From Palsa-892 sp035555855 (GTDB lineage: Bacteria > Pseudomonadota > Alphaproteobacteria > Rhizobiales > Xanthobacteraceae): DNA of 64,000 bases. The position numbers and the translations under genes were made by a program. Positions 51,845-60,413 of the stretch are shown here, piece by piece. The notes beneath the pieces are model-generated. The model saw only the letters and a program-made list of their open reading frames with translations. It had not been told where the DNA came from and made no database searches. The stretch's first letter is position 1; each line of letters starts with the position of its first letter. The stretch spans positions 17,597 to 81,596 of the forward strand of contig DATMGD010000052.1 of the NCBI GenBank assembly GCA_035555855.1, read 5' to 3'.

Positions 51845-51945
51845 GATCTCTCCTCCCTCGCGGACAAAGCGCCGCTCTTTATTTTGATTGGCATATATTG
51901 TGCAAGGATTGCGCGCGAGTTCAAGCAAGAACGTCGCATCTCTAT

Positions 51946-54855
51946 CTATCGCACTGCGGTAAGATGATCCGCCAATACGCGAGCGACATGCCGCGCTTCA
52001 CGCCCCGTTCCGTCGTGAATCTGATGACGGCATGACGTTCCGTCCGCGACGATCAAATCGTCGGGCGAAGCTTTTCGCACTGCGGGGAGCAACGAAATCT
52101 CGCCCATGGCGAGCGAGACATCGATCGTCTCGGCCTGAAAGCCGAATGCGCCCGCCATGCCGCAGCAGCTCGACTCGATCGGCTGCACATCGAGCCCCGG
52201 AATGAGCTTGAGGATCTTGGTGACGGGGCTGAAAGCATCGAACGATTTCTGATGGCAATGGCCGTGCACCAACGCACGCTGCTTGGTCTCGTTAAGCGGC
52301 AATTTCAGGCGGCCGGCATTCTGCTCGCGCAAAAGAAATTCCTCGAAGGTCAGCGCGTGCGCTGCGAGCTTCTTTGCCGCATCGCTTTTCAGAAGCGCCG
52401 GAATCTCGTCGCGAAAACCGAGAATGCAGCTCGGCTCGAGGCCCACCACCGCCACGCCACGCTCGGCGTAAGGCAAGAGCGCGCTGAGCGTGCGCTCGGC
52501 TTCCTTGCGCGCTTCCTCGACCTTGCCAACGGAAAAGAACGTACGCCCACAGCACAAAGGCCGCTTCGAGCCATCGGACGGTTTCACGCAATGCACTTTA
52601 TATCCGGCAGCGGTCAGCACTTTGTAAGCGGCGTCGAGATTCTCGCGCTCGAAATAGCGATTGAAAGTATCGGCGAACAGCACGACTTCGTGCTCGCCGC
52701 CGTTCACTGGACGATCTTCAAAAATATCGCTGCGCCATTTCGGCAGCGTTCGGCGAGCCGAAAGACCGGCAATCGCTTCCGAGAACCTCGCCGCGCCCGG
52801 CAAAACATCGCGCAAATTCAGGAGCCACGGCAATTTCGCGGCAAGCGGCGCATAGCGCGGCAGATAGCCGACAAACCGATCCCGCAGCGACAGTCCGTAT
52901 TTTTTGGCACGCGCCGCGAGCACCTCGATTTTCATGCGTGCCATATCGACGCCGGTCGGGCATTCGCGGCGGCAGGCCTTGCAGGAGACGCAAAGCTTCA
53001 ACGTCTCCATCATCTCATCGGAGGTGAAAGCATCCGGCCCAAGCTGGCCGGAGATCGCAAGCCGCAGCGTATTGGCGCGGCCGCGCGTGACATCGCGCTC
53101 GTTATGCGTTGCGCGATAGCTCGGGCACATCACGCCGCCGGTTTCCTTGCGGCAGGCGCCGTTGTTGTTGCACATCTCGACGGCGCCCTGAAAACCGCCG
53201 CCCCCTCCAGTATAGGCCGACCAGTCGAGCGCGGTCTGCATCTCCGGCATGCCGTAACCCGGCGCGTAGCGGAATTTTTCGCGGTCATCGAATTTCGGCG
53301 CGCGCACGATCTTGCCGGGATTGTAGAGGCCGTTCGGGTCGAACTTGTCCTTCACCTCTTCGAAGGCGTGCACGAGCTTTTCGCCGAACATGAATTTGTG
53401 AAATTCCGAGCGCACCATGCCGTCGCCATGCTCGCCGGAGTGCGAGCCCTTGTATTCCTTGACCATGGCAAAGGCTTCTTCGGCGATGTTGCGCATCGCC
53501 TTGACGTCTTTCTCCTGCCGCAGGTTCAGGACGGGGCGGACATGCAGACAACCGACGGAAGCGTGGGCGTACCAGGTGCCGCGCGTGCCGTTCTTCTCGA
53601 AGACCTCAGTGAGGCGCGCGGTGTAATCGGCGAGGTGCTCGAGCGGTACCGCGCAATCCTCGACGAAGGAAATCGGCTTTCCCTGCTCCTTCATCGACAT
53701 CATGATGTTGAGGCCGGAGGTGCGAACATCGGTGATCGCCGCCTGCAATGCCGGATCGAGCACTTCGACGACACCGCCCCAGTGCTTGCCCTCGCCGCTC
53801 CAATGATAGCCGAGATCGCCCATCAACTGCTCAAGCTCGCGCACGCGGCGGATATTTTCGTTCTGATCTTCTTCGCCGAATTCGACGAGCAAGACCGCAT
53901 CGGGCTTGCCGCGCACGAATTCGCGCAATGTCGGCTTGAACATCTCGATTTCGGAGGCAAGCTCGATCAGCGTGCGATCGATCAGTTCGACCGCGATCGG
54001 CTTCAGCTTCACGAGATGCTGCGCCGAATTCATCGCTTCATAAAACGAACCGAAATGGCAAGCGGCAACCGCGCGCTTTCCGAGCACAGGCCACAGCTTC
54101 AACTCCACCTTTGTTGTGAAGCCTAGCGTGCCTTCGGAACCGACGAGAATATGCGCGAGGTTCGCGTCGTTCTTACCCGGCACGAACGAATCGAGATTGT
54201 AGCCGCCGACCCGGCGCTGCACTTTCGGGAAATTCTTCTCGATCTCGCCTGCTTCGCGCGCGCCGAGCGAGAGCAAAAACTTCTCGAACGGATTTTGCGG
54301 CTGCGAGCCAACAGGCCCGAAATGCGCAGCCGTTCCGTCGGCAAGCACGGCGTCGATCGAGAGCACGTTCTCGCGGGTATTGCCGTAGCGCAGCGAGCGG
54401 CCGCCGCAGGAATTGTTGCCGGTCATGCCGCCGATGGTGGCGCGGGAGGCGGTCGAAACATCGACCGGAAACCACAGGCCATGCGGCTTCAATGCGCGGT
54501 TCAAATTGTCGAGCACGATGCCGGGCTCGACCACGGCGCGGCGGTTTTCGACGTCGAGCTCGACGAGCTTGTTCAAATGTTTCGAGCAATCGACGACCAG
54601 CGAGCGGTTGATCGTCTGGCCGCACTGGGAGGTGCCGCCGCCGCGCGGCGTAACCGGCACACCCTCCTCGCGCGCCAGCGCAATCGCGCGCTCGGCCTCG
54701 GCCATGGTTTTCGGCACGACCACGCCCAGCGGCATCAGCTGGTAATGGGAGGCATCGGTGGCGTAGCGGCCTCGGTTGAAGGGGTCGAACAGCACCTCGC
54801 CGGTGGTCTCGGCTTTCAGGCGGCGTTCAAGGCCGGGCATCAATTTCACGGACAT
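51946..54855 (-). CDS. FAD-linked oxidase/Fe-S protein (GlcD-GlcF-like fusion, YdiJ type)
   Basis: A 969-residue fusion. Residues about 40-260 are an FAD-binding type 4 domain (VPVTPRGGGTSQCGQTINR, GGMTGNNSCGGRSLRYG), and 280-540 the FAD-oxidase C-domain (HSGEHGDGMVRSEF). An Fe-S part follows with LCVSCKACRRECPTGVDMARM, and then CCG-domain cysteines in KRPLCCGRTFFS and ESSCCGMAGAFGF. Such proteins oxidise D-2-hydroxyacids (glycolate, D-lactate, D-2-hydroxyglutarate) and pass electrons onward. Divergence from sga suggests glycolate-to-glyoxylate conversion feeding the aminotransferase, but the substrate is not certain. Confidence 0.9.
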   Translation of the reverse strand: MSVKLMPGLERRLKAETTGEVLFDPFNRGRYATDASHYQLMPLGVVVPKTMAEAERAIALAREEGVPVTPRGGGTSQCGQTINRSLVVDCSKHLNKLVELDVENRRAVVEPGIVLDNLNRALKPHGLWFPVDVSTASRATIGGMTGNNSCGGRSLRYGNTRENVLSIDAVLADGTAAHFGPVGSQPQNPFEKFLLSLGAREAGEIEKNFPKVQRRVGGYNLDSFVPGKNDANLAHILVGSEGTLGFTTKVELKLWPVLGKRAVAACHFGSFYEAMNSAQHLVKLKPIAVELIDRTLIELASEIEMFKPTLREFVRGKPDAVLLVEFGEEDQNENIRRVRELEQLMGDLGYHWSGEGKHWGGVVEVLDPALQAAITDVRTSGLNIMMSMKEQGKPISFVEDCAVPLEHLADYTARLTEVFEKNGTRGTWYAHASVGCLHVRPVLNLRQEKDVKAMRNIAEEAFAMVKEYKGSHSGEHGDGMVRSEFHKFMFGEKLVHAFEEVKDKFDPNGLYNPGKIVRAPKFDDREKFRYAPGYGMPEMQTALDWSAYTGGGGGFQGAVEMCNNNGACRKETGGVMCPSYRATHNERDVTRGRANTLRLAISGQLGPDAFTSDEMMETLKLCVSCKACRRECPTGVDMARMKIEVLAARAKKYGLSLRDRFVGYLPRYAPLAAKLPWLLNLRDVLPGAARFSEAIAGLSARRTLPKWRSDIFEDRPVNGGEHEVVLFADTFNRYFERENLDAAYKVLTAAGYKVHCVKPSDGSKRPLCCGRTFFSVGKVEEARKEAERTLSALLPYAERGVAVVGLEPSCILGFRDEIPALLKSDAAKKLAAHALTFEEFLLREQNAGRLKLPLNETKQRALVHGHCHQKSFDAFSPVTKILKLIPGLDVQPIESSCCGMAGAFGFQAETIDVSLAMGEISLLPAVRKASPDDLIVADGTSCRHQIHDGTGREARHVARVLADHLTAVR

Positions 54856-54902
54856 GCGGTGGTTTATTCCATGCAGCGGCTAAATCGTTCAATCGCGGAG
54901 TT

Positions 54903-54946
54903 CTATAATGCTCTTTATATTATAGGCCCCTGCACAAGCATTGTGC
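54903..54946. promoter_or_regulatory. Two stacked inverted repeats in the FAD oxidase-sga divergent promoter
   Basis: CTATAAT (54903-54909) and ATTATAG (54919-54925) form a 7-bp inverted repeat with a 9-base spacer. GCACAA (54932-54937) and TTGTGC (54941-54946) form a second, with spacer GCA. Both lie in the 161-base region shared by two divergent genes and look like promoter and operator elements. Confidence 0.5.
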
Positions 54947-55016
54947 GAAGGCCGGTTTCGCGATACGAACGCGGCCAACAACGGACTTTTTCTCACACAA
55001 TTCAAGGACGATTACG

Positions 55017-56225
55017 ATGGCCAAGAATGCTTCGCGCGTGGCAGGCCGCCACTTCCTCCATATTCCCGGCCCGTCGCCGCTGCCGGATCGCGTGCTGCGC
55101 GCGATGGACCGTTCCATCATCGATCACCGCGGCCCGGAATTCGCGAAGCTCGCCAAGCGCTGCCTTGAGGGCATCAAGACGATCTTCAAGACCGCGAACC
55201 CGGTCATCATTTACACCGCGACCGGCACCGGCGCGTGGGAAGGCGCCCTCGTCAACACGCTCTCGCCCGGCGATCGGGTGCTGATGATCGAAACCGGCCA
55301 GTTCGGCACGCTGTGGAAGAAGCTCGCCGAGAAGGTCGGCCTCAAGCCGGAATTCATCAAGACCGACTGGCGCCACGGCGCCGACCCGAAGGCGGTCGAG
55401 GCGCATCTCAAGGAAGACAAGAACCACGAGATCAAGGCGGTCTGCGTCCTGCACAACGAGACTTCGACCGGCGCGCTTTCGCCGATCGCCGAGATTCGCA
55501 AGGCGATCGATGCCGCCGGCCATCCGGCGCTCCTGATGGTCGACACGATCTCGTCGCTCGCTTCCGCCGACTATCGCCACGACGAGTGGGGCGTCGACGT
55601 TTCCGTCGGCGGCGCGCAGAAGGGTTTGATGCTGCCGCCCGGCATGTCGTTCAACGCCGTCTCCGACAAGGCGCTTGCCGCGAACAAGAAGTCGACCATG
55701 CCGAAATCGTTCTGGGCGTGGGACGAAATGCTCGCCATGAACAAGAACGGCTACTTCCCCTATACGCCGGGCACCATGATGCTATTCGGCCTCGCCGAAG
55801 CCATCGACATGCTGCACGAGGAAGGTCTCGACAACGTGTTCGCGCGGCACGACCGCATGGCCGAAGCGACCCGGCGCGCCGTGAGCGCCTGGGGCCTCGA
55901 AAATCTCTGCCAGGATCCGAAGAAGTATTCGCCGACGCTGACGGCCGTGCTTTTGCCGGAAGGCCATGACGCCGACGCGTTCCGCGCGCTCGCGCTCGAA
56001 ACCTTCAACATCTCTTACGGCGCGAGCTTCGGCGCATTCGCCGGTAAGTATTTCCGCATCGGCCATCTCGGCGACATCAACGATTTGACGCTGATGGGCG
56101 CGCTCGCGGGCACCGAAATGGCGCTGCAGCTTGCCGGTGTTCCGATCAAGAAGGGCGGCACGCAGGCGGCGATGGATTATCTCCAGCAAGCCGCGTCGAA
56201 GCACACGCGGATCGCGGCGCAGTAA
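55017..56225 (+). CDS. sga: Serine-glyoxylate aminotransferase
   Basis: A 402-residue PLP enzyme of aminotransferase class V, making glycine and hydroxypyruvate from serine and glyoxylate. The N-terminal FLHIPGPSPLPDRVLRAMDR and the PLP-lysine motif VGGAQKGLMLPPGMSF (Lys near 202) match methylotroph Sga enzymes. The C-terminal YFRIGHLGDINDLTLMGAL is also characteristic. It is a serine-cycle enzyme in methylotrophs and works in glyoxylate assimilation elsewhere. fhs in the same window supports C1 use, but hydroxypyruvate reductase, malyl-CoA lyase and other cycle genes are not present here. Confidence 0.95.
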   Translation: MAKNASRVAGRHFLHIPGPSPLPDRVLRAMDRSIIDHRGPEFAKLAKRCLEGIKTIFKTANPVIIYTATGTGAWEGALVNTLSPGDRVLMIETGQFGTLWKKLAEKVGLKPEFIKTDWRHGADPKAVEAHLKEDKNHEIKAVCVLHNETSTGALSPIAEIRKAIDAAGHPALLMVDTISSLASADYRHDEWGVDVSVGGAQKGLMLPPGMSFNAVSDKALAANKKSTMPKSFWAWDEMLAMNKNGYFPYTPGTMMLFGLAEAIDMLHEEGLDNVFARHDRMAEATRRAVSAWGLENLCQDPKKYSPTLTAVLLPEGHDADAFRALALETFNISYGASFGAFAGKYFRIGHLGDINDLTLMGALAGTEMALQLAGVPIKKGGTQAAMDYLQQAASKHTRIAAQ

Positions 56226-56241
56226 ACCGCAAGACTCGATT

Positions 56242-56274
56242 AAAAATGGCCGGGGTTTTCCCGGCCATTTTTAT
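56242..56274 (+). terminator. Rho-independent terminator after sga
   Basis: AAAAATGGCCGGG (56242-56254), loop GTTTT, CCCGGCCATTTTT (56260-56272). The stem is perfect and almost identical to the terminator after fdsA. Confidence 0.88.
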
Positions 56275-56310
56275 TTGTGCTGCTTGTTTATTTGTCTTGC
56301 CTACCACGCG

Positions 56311-56919
56311 TTATTGAGCCGCAACGCCCCTGCCCTGGCTGAGGCTTGCTTCCATCACTTCGATGTTGCGGCGGATGCGCGGGTTCTCTGGATCCTTGGC
56401 TTGCGCAGCAAGAAATTTCTTGCGCGCTGTTCTGTAGTCGCCGCGCAGCAGATACGAATAGCCCTGATTGTTCAGCACTTCCGGCACCGGGCCGACGATG
56501 GCGAGCGCTTGGTGATAGGCGCGGTCCGCCTCGTCAAAGCGGCGCAGCCGATCGTAGGAAGCGGCAAGACCGAGCCAGGCTTCGGCATCGCGCGGCGATA
56601 GTTCAACCGCGCGGCGGAAATGGCGTTCGGCAAGGCCGAAGTTACGGGCGCGGAAATGTTTCTTGCCGAGACTCAATTCGTCGTGCTGGTCGTCGCCCAT
56701 GAGCGGCGTCTCGGGCAGCACCGGCGATTGCGGGCCGTCGGAAACATAGGTCGCATTCTGGACGACCGGCTGCTCGAGCGGGCGCGGCTCCATCGAAACC
56801 GGCGTGCCGTTCGCATCGACGTAACTGTTCGCGGAAAATTCGGCGGTTGTCTGGCTGCATGCCGCAAGCCAGAACAGACAGGCGCCCGACAGCAGCGCGC
56901 GGATCACAGAAGTACTCAT
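56311..56919 (-). CDS. tadD: TadD-like pilus lipoprotein with TPR repeats
   Basis: A 202-residue protein with a lipoprotein signal (LFWLAACSQTT, lipobox Cys near residue 21) and about three tetratricopeptide repeats between residues 80 and 190 (AERHFRRAVELSPRDAEAWL, ADRAYHQALAIVGPVPEVLN, ARKKFLAAQAKDPENPRIRR). TadD is an outer-membrane lipoprotein needed for type IVc (Flp) pilus assembly and is thought to help secretin placement. It is downstream of tadC on the same strand, 129 bases apart. Confidence 0.85.
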   Translation of the reverse strand: MSTSVIRALLSGACLFWLAACSQTTAEFSANSYVDANGTPVSMEPRPLEQPVVQNATYVSDGPQSPVLPETPLMGDDQHDELSLGKKHFRARNFGLAERHFRRAVELSPRDAEAWLGLAASYDRLRRFDEADRAYHQALAIVGPVPEVLNNQGYSYLLRGDYRTARKKFLAAQAKDPENPRIRRNIEVMEASLSQGRGVAAQ

Positions 56920-57048
56920 CGCCCAACCCCAATCAGAACGCGGTAACGAACCGCGACACCCGCCACTCTAGGCCCCGCGCGTTAACAATCCGGCGCCTGA
57001 GGACCATCGGCAAATTCCGTAAATTTGAAACAATCCGTGCGGACATCG

Positions 57049-58014
57049 TTAATACACGGCGTACTTCACGCGGATGAAAGCGGGCAGCAGCGTGACGACC
57101 ACCAGCACCGGGAAGATGCAAAGGATCAACGGCACCGACAGTTTTGCCGGCAGGCTGTAGGCCTTTTCCTCGGCGCGCGAGAGCCGCTTGTGGCGCATCT
57201 CGTCGCTATAAACGCGCAATGCATCGGTCACGCTGGAGCCAAGCTCAGTCGATTGCTGCAACAATGTCGCAAAGGAGCGCGCTTCTTCGAGGCCGAGCCG
57301 GTCACCGAGATGTTCGAGCGCTTCGGGCAATGTACGGCCGGCGCGGATTTCAAGCGTCGCCATATGAATGTTGGCGGAGAGCGAACGATAAGAATCGGCA
57401 AGTTCGCGCCCGACACGATCAAGCGCCGCCTCCATCGCGAGCCCCGCTTCGGCACAGACGACGAGAAGATCCATGAAATCCGGAAAGCCGGCGCGATGCT
57501 CGTTGCGGTTCGCGGTGATGCGGCGATTGAGATAGAAATTCGGCGCGAAATAACCGAGCAGCGCCGCGAAGCCGACCAGCGCCCAGCGGTTCGACCACGT
57601 CATGTCAGCCGGCACACAGAAGAAAGCGAGCGCCAGAAAGGCAAAACCGCAGGCAGCGCGTGCGACAAAATAGAACCCTGCCGCGCGGGGATTAAGAAAG
57701 CCCGCCTGAACGAGCCGGGTTTGCAGCAGCTTCACGTTGCCGGTATCGGTCGCCGAATAGTATTTCGCGGTGTAATCGATCAGCCTCTGCGCGGCCTTGA
57801 GGCTCGCGGCGCGCAGTGGCGCCGGCTGATTCGCGCTGCCCGCGGGCGTGCCGGTGAGCGCATCGTTCACGCGGCGGCTCACCGATTTTTTGGTGCGCAG
57901 GAAGGTCATCGCGACCAGCGCGAGGGCCGCTGCCGCGAGAAACACGAAGATGCTCAGCAGCGTCACCGGGTTGTCGCCGATCAGGTCGAAAAACGAATCG
58001 AACAGGTTTTCCAT
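57049..58014 (-). CDS. tadC: Type IVc pilus inner-membrane platform protein TadC
   Basis: A 321-residue protein of the type II secretion F-domain family. Hydrophobic segments near residues 15-40, 125-165 and 295-320 flank a cytoplasmic F domain containing FPDFMDLLVVCAEAGLAMEA and the LGSSVTDALRVYSDEMRHKR segment. With TadB it forms the platform that the TadA ATPase acts on. It lies three bases after tadB, indicating co-expression. Confidence 0.93.
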   Translation of the reverse strand: MENLFDSFFDLIGDNPVTLLSIFVFLAAAALALVAMTFLRTKKSVSRRVNDALTGTPAGSANQPAPLRAASLKAAQRLIDYTAKYYSATDTGNVKLLQTRLVQAGFLNPRAAGFYFVARAACGFAFLALAFFCVPADMTWSNRWALVGFAALLGYFAPNFYLNRRITANRNEHRAGFPDFMDLLVVCAEAGLAMEAALDRVGRELADSYRSLSANIHMATLEIRAGRTLPEALEHLGDRLGLEEARSFATLLQQSTELGSSVTDALRVYSDEMRHKRLSRAEEKAYSLPAKLSVPLILCIFPVLVVVTLLPAFIRVKYAVY

Positions 58015-58017
58015 CGT

Positions 58018-58983
58018 TCAGACCTTGAAGTTGATCATCTTGTACATGATGAGATTGCCCATCAGCATCCACGCCCCTGCCGCGCCGAGCGCGATCTTCG
58101 TCGCCTCGATGTGCCAGACGCTGCCGTAGAATTCCGGCGACATGAATTGCAGAACGAGAAACATCGCGATCGGCAGCGACGATAGAAGCAACGCCGAGAA
58201 GCGGCCTTCTGCGGCGAGCGCCTTGATCTTGCGGCGCATCTTGAAGCGCAGGCGGATGACCGCCGAGAGGCTGCCGAGAATTTCGCTCAAATTACCGCCG
58301 GTCGAACCCTGAATCGCGACCGCCGTCACGAACAGCGGCATATCCTCCTGGCCGACGCGATAATACATGTTGCGGAGCGCCGTCTCGAGATCGGCGCCGT
58401 AGGTAATCTCGTCGGCGACCATGCCGAACTCGCTGCCGACCGGATCGGGCATTTCGCGGCCGACCATCTGGATCGCGATCGGCACCGGATGGCCCGCCCT
58501 GAGGCTGCGCACGATGACGTCGATCGCATCGGGAAGCAGCAAGCCAAACTTCTTGTGCCGGCGAGCGCGCAGGAAGCGGAGCACAAAGAGCGGCAGCAGC
58601 GTGCAGCAAAACAGCGCCGCGATGCCGCAAGCGATCCAGCCGAAACCGCGCATCATCATGACGCCGGATACAATGAGCGCGAACAGTACGACGAGGCCGG
58701 CGAATTTGCCCAGACCGATGGTAACGCCCGATTGCATCATCAAACGGTTGAAGGACTGGATGCGGAAAGCGTAATCGCCGCCGCTCGTGAGCGAGCGTTC
58801 GCGGCGGAGTTGAACCAGGATATTTTCGCGGTTCGGCTCGTTCTGCAGGAGCCGCATGCGGCGGTTCACCGTCGTCTTGTAAGACGCCGTGCTGAAGAAC
58901 ATCAGATAGGCCGCCTCGACGAACAAGATCGTCGAGATCGCCGCGAAGATGTAAATCAGCGTGACCGGATTGATATCGAACAT
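58018..58983 (-). CDS. tadB: Type IVc pilus inner-membrane platform protein TadB
   Basis: A 321-residue F-domain protein like TadC. The F domain includes LLPDAIDVIVRSLRAGHPVP and the QGSTGGNLSEILGSLSAVIRLR segment, and membrane helices are near both ends and around residues 85-135. It precedes tadC by three bases and follows tadA, the standard tad order. Confidence 0.93.
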   Translation of the reverse strand: MFDINPVTLIYIFAAISTILFVEAAYLMFFSTASYKTTVNRRMRLLQNEPNRENILVQLRRERSLTSGGDYAFRIQSFNRLMMQSGVTIGLGKFAGLVVLFALIVSGVMMMRGFGWIACGIAALFCCTLLPLFVLRFLRARRHKKFGLLLPDAIDVIVRSLRAGHPVPIAIQMVGREMPDPVGSEFGMVADEITYGADLETALRNMYYRVGQEDMPLFVTAVAIQGSTGGNLSEILGSLSAVIRLRFKMRRKIKALAAEGRFSALLLSSLPIAMFLVLQFMSPEFYGSVWHIEATKIALGAAGAWMLMGNLIMYKMINFKV

Positions 58984-58997
58984 CGTTCCCTCCCCCC

Positions 58998-60413
58998 TTA
59001 CATGGGCTTCGAGGGATCGAAGTAGGCACCGGGGATGGTGATGCCCATCGCCGCGAGGTCCGAGAGAAAGCGCGGGCGGATGCCGGTCGCCTGGAAGTGG
59101 CCGATGATCTCGCCGTTGTCGTCAGTGCCGGTGCGGACGTATTTGTAGATTTCCTGCATCTGGATGATGTCGCCTTCCATGCCGGTAAGCTCGGAAATGG
59201 AAGTGACACGCCGTTTGCCGTCGGAAAAACGCTGAAGTTGCACGATGACGCGGATCGCGGCCGCGATCTGGCCGCGGACGCTGGCGATGGTCATCGGCTG
59301 ACCGGCCATGCCGATCATCTGCTCGAGGCGCGAGATCGCTTCGCGCGGATTATTGGCGTGGATCGTCGCCATCGAGCCTTCGTGACCGGTGTTCATCGCC
59401 TGCAACATGTCGAAGGCTTCCTCGCCGCGGCACTCGCCGAGGATGATGCGCTCGGGGCGCATACGCAGCGCGTTCTTGACGAGATCGCGCTGGCGGATTT
59501 CGCCCTTGCCTTCAATGTTCGGCGGACGCGTTTCCATGCGCGCGACATGCGGCTGCTGAAGCTGCAATTCGGCAGCGTCCTCGATGGTGATGAGACGTTC
59601 TTTGTCAGAGATGAACGAGGAAAGCGCGTTCAGCATCGTCGTCTTGCCGGAGCCGGTGCCGCCCGAAATGATCGTGGTGATGCGGGCGCGCACCGTGGCG
59701 GCAAGAAGCGCCGCCATCTGCGGCTTGATCGCACCGATCTCGACGAGCTTGTTGAGATTGAACGGCCGCTTGGAAAACTTACGAATCGAGACGAGCGCGC
59801 CATCGACCGCAATCGGGCGAATCGCGACGTTGACGCGCGAGCCGTCGAGAAGGCGCGCATCGCAAAGCGGATAGGATTCATCGACGCGGCGGCCGACCGC
59901 CGAAACGATTTTATTGATAATGCGCAGCAAATGCGCATCGTCCTTGAAGCGAACGACGGTGGGCTCGAGGACGCCGAGGCGCTCGACATAGACCTGCTCG
60001 TGGCCGTTGATCAGGATGTCGTTGACCGTCGGATCCTTCAGGAGCGGCTCGAGCGGACCAAGGCCCGTCATTTCGTCGAGGATTTCGTCGACGAAATCGG
60101 AGAGCTCCCTCGTATTGAGCGGCAGGCGCTCGTTCATCACATATTGCGAAACGAGGCCACCGATCTGCTTCTTCATTTCCTCGGCGGGAAGCTTTTCAAG
60201 CGCCGAAAGATTGATCTCCTCGATCAGGCGCCGGTGCAGCCGCACCTTGGCATCGAGCAGCTTCGATTTCAGCTGCGGGTTGTTCTCCTGCGGCGCCTCG
60301 GTGACAATCTCCGGGATCGGCAACTCGAAGGCCGGCGACTCGATTACGGGCGCAGCTTCCGGTTCAGCGACGGCGACCGCCGCCTGACGGCTGGTGAAAC
60401 GGCCAAGCATCAC
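58998..60413 (-). CDS. tadA: Type IVc pilus assembly ATPase TadA (CpaF)
   Basis: A 471-residue secretion ATPase of the VirB11/GspE superfamily, energising Flp pilus extension and retraction. Walker A is SGGTGSGKTTM near residue 256, with the Asp box LITIEDAAELQL, Walker B RIILGECRGEEA and His box TGHEGSMATIHA downstream. The first 60 residues are a Pro/Glu/Ala-rich linker. Its ATG overlaps the cpaE stop by one base (TGATG), showing translational coupling. Confidence 0.95.
   Translation of the reverse strand: MMLGRFTSRQAAVAVAEPEAAPVIESPAFELPIPEIVTEAPQENNPQLKSKLLDAKVRLHRRLIEEINLSALEKLPAEEMKKQIGGLVSQYVMNERLPLNTRELSDFVDEILDEMTGLGPLEPLLKDPTVNDILINGHEQVYVERLGVLEPTVVRFKDDAHLLRIINKIVSAVGRRVDESYPLCDARLLDGSRVNVAIRPIAVDGALVSIRKFSKRPFNLNKLVEIGAIKPQMAALLAATVRARITTIISGGTGSGKTTMLNALSSFISDKERLITIEDAAELQLQQPHVARMETRPPNIEGKGEIRQRDLVKNALRMRPERIILGECRGEEAFDMLQAMNTGHEGSMATIHANNPREAISRLEQMIGMAGQPMTIASVRGQIAAAIRVIVQLQRFSDGKRRVTSISELTGMEGDIIQMQEIYKYVRTGTDDNGEIIGHFQATGIRPRFLSDLAAMGITIPGAYFDPSKPM

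Noticed and set aside
57025..58185. A plus-strand open frame antisense to tadC
   Set aside because: The minus-strand gene is a clear F-domain protein in a conserved operon; the plus-strand product looks like noise.
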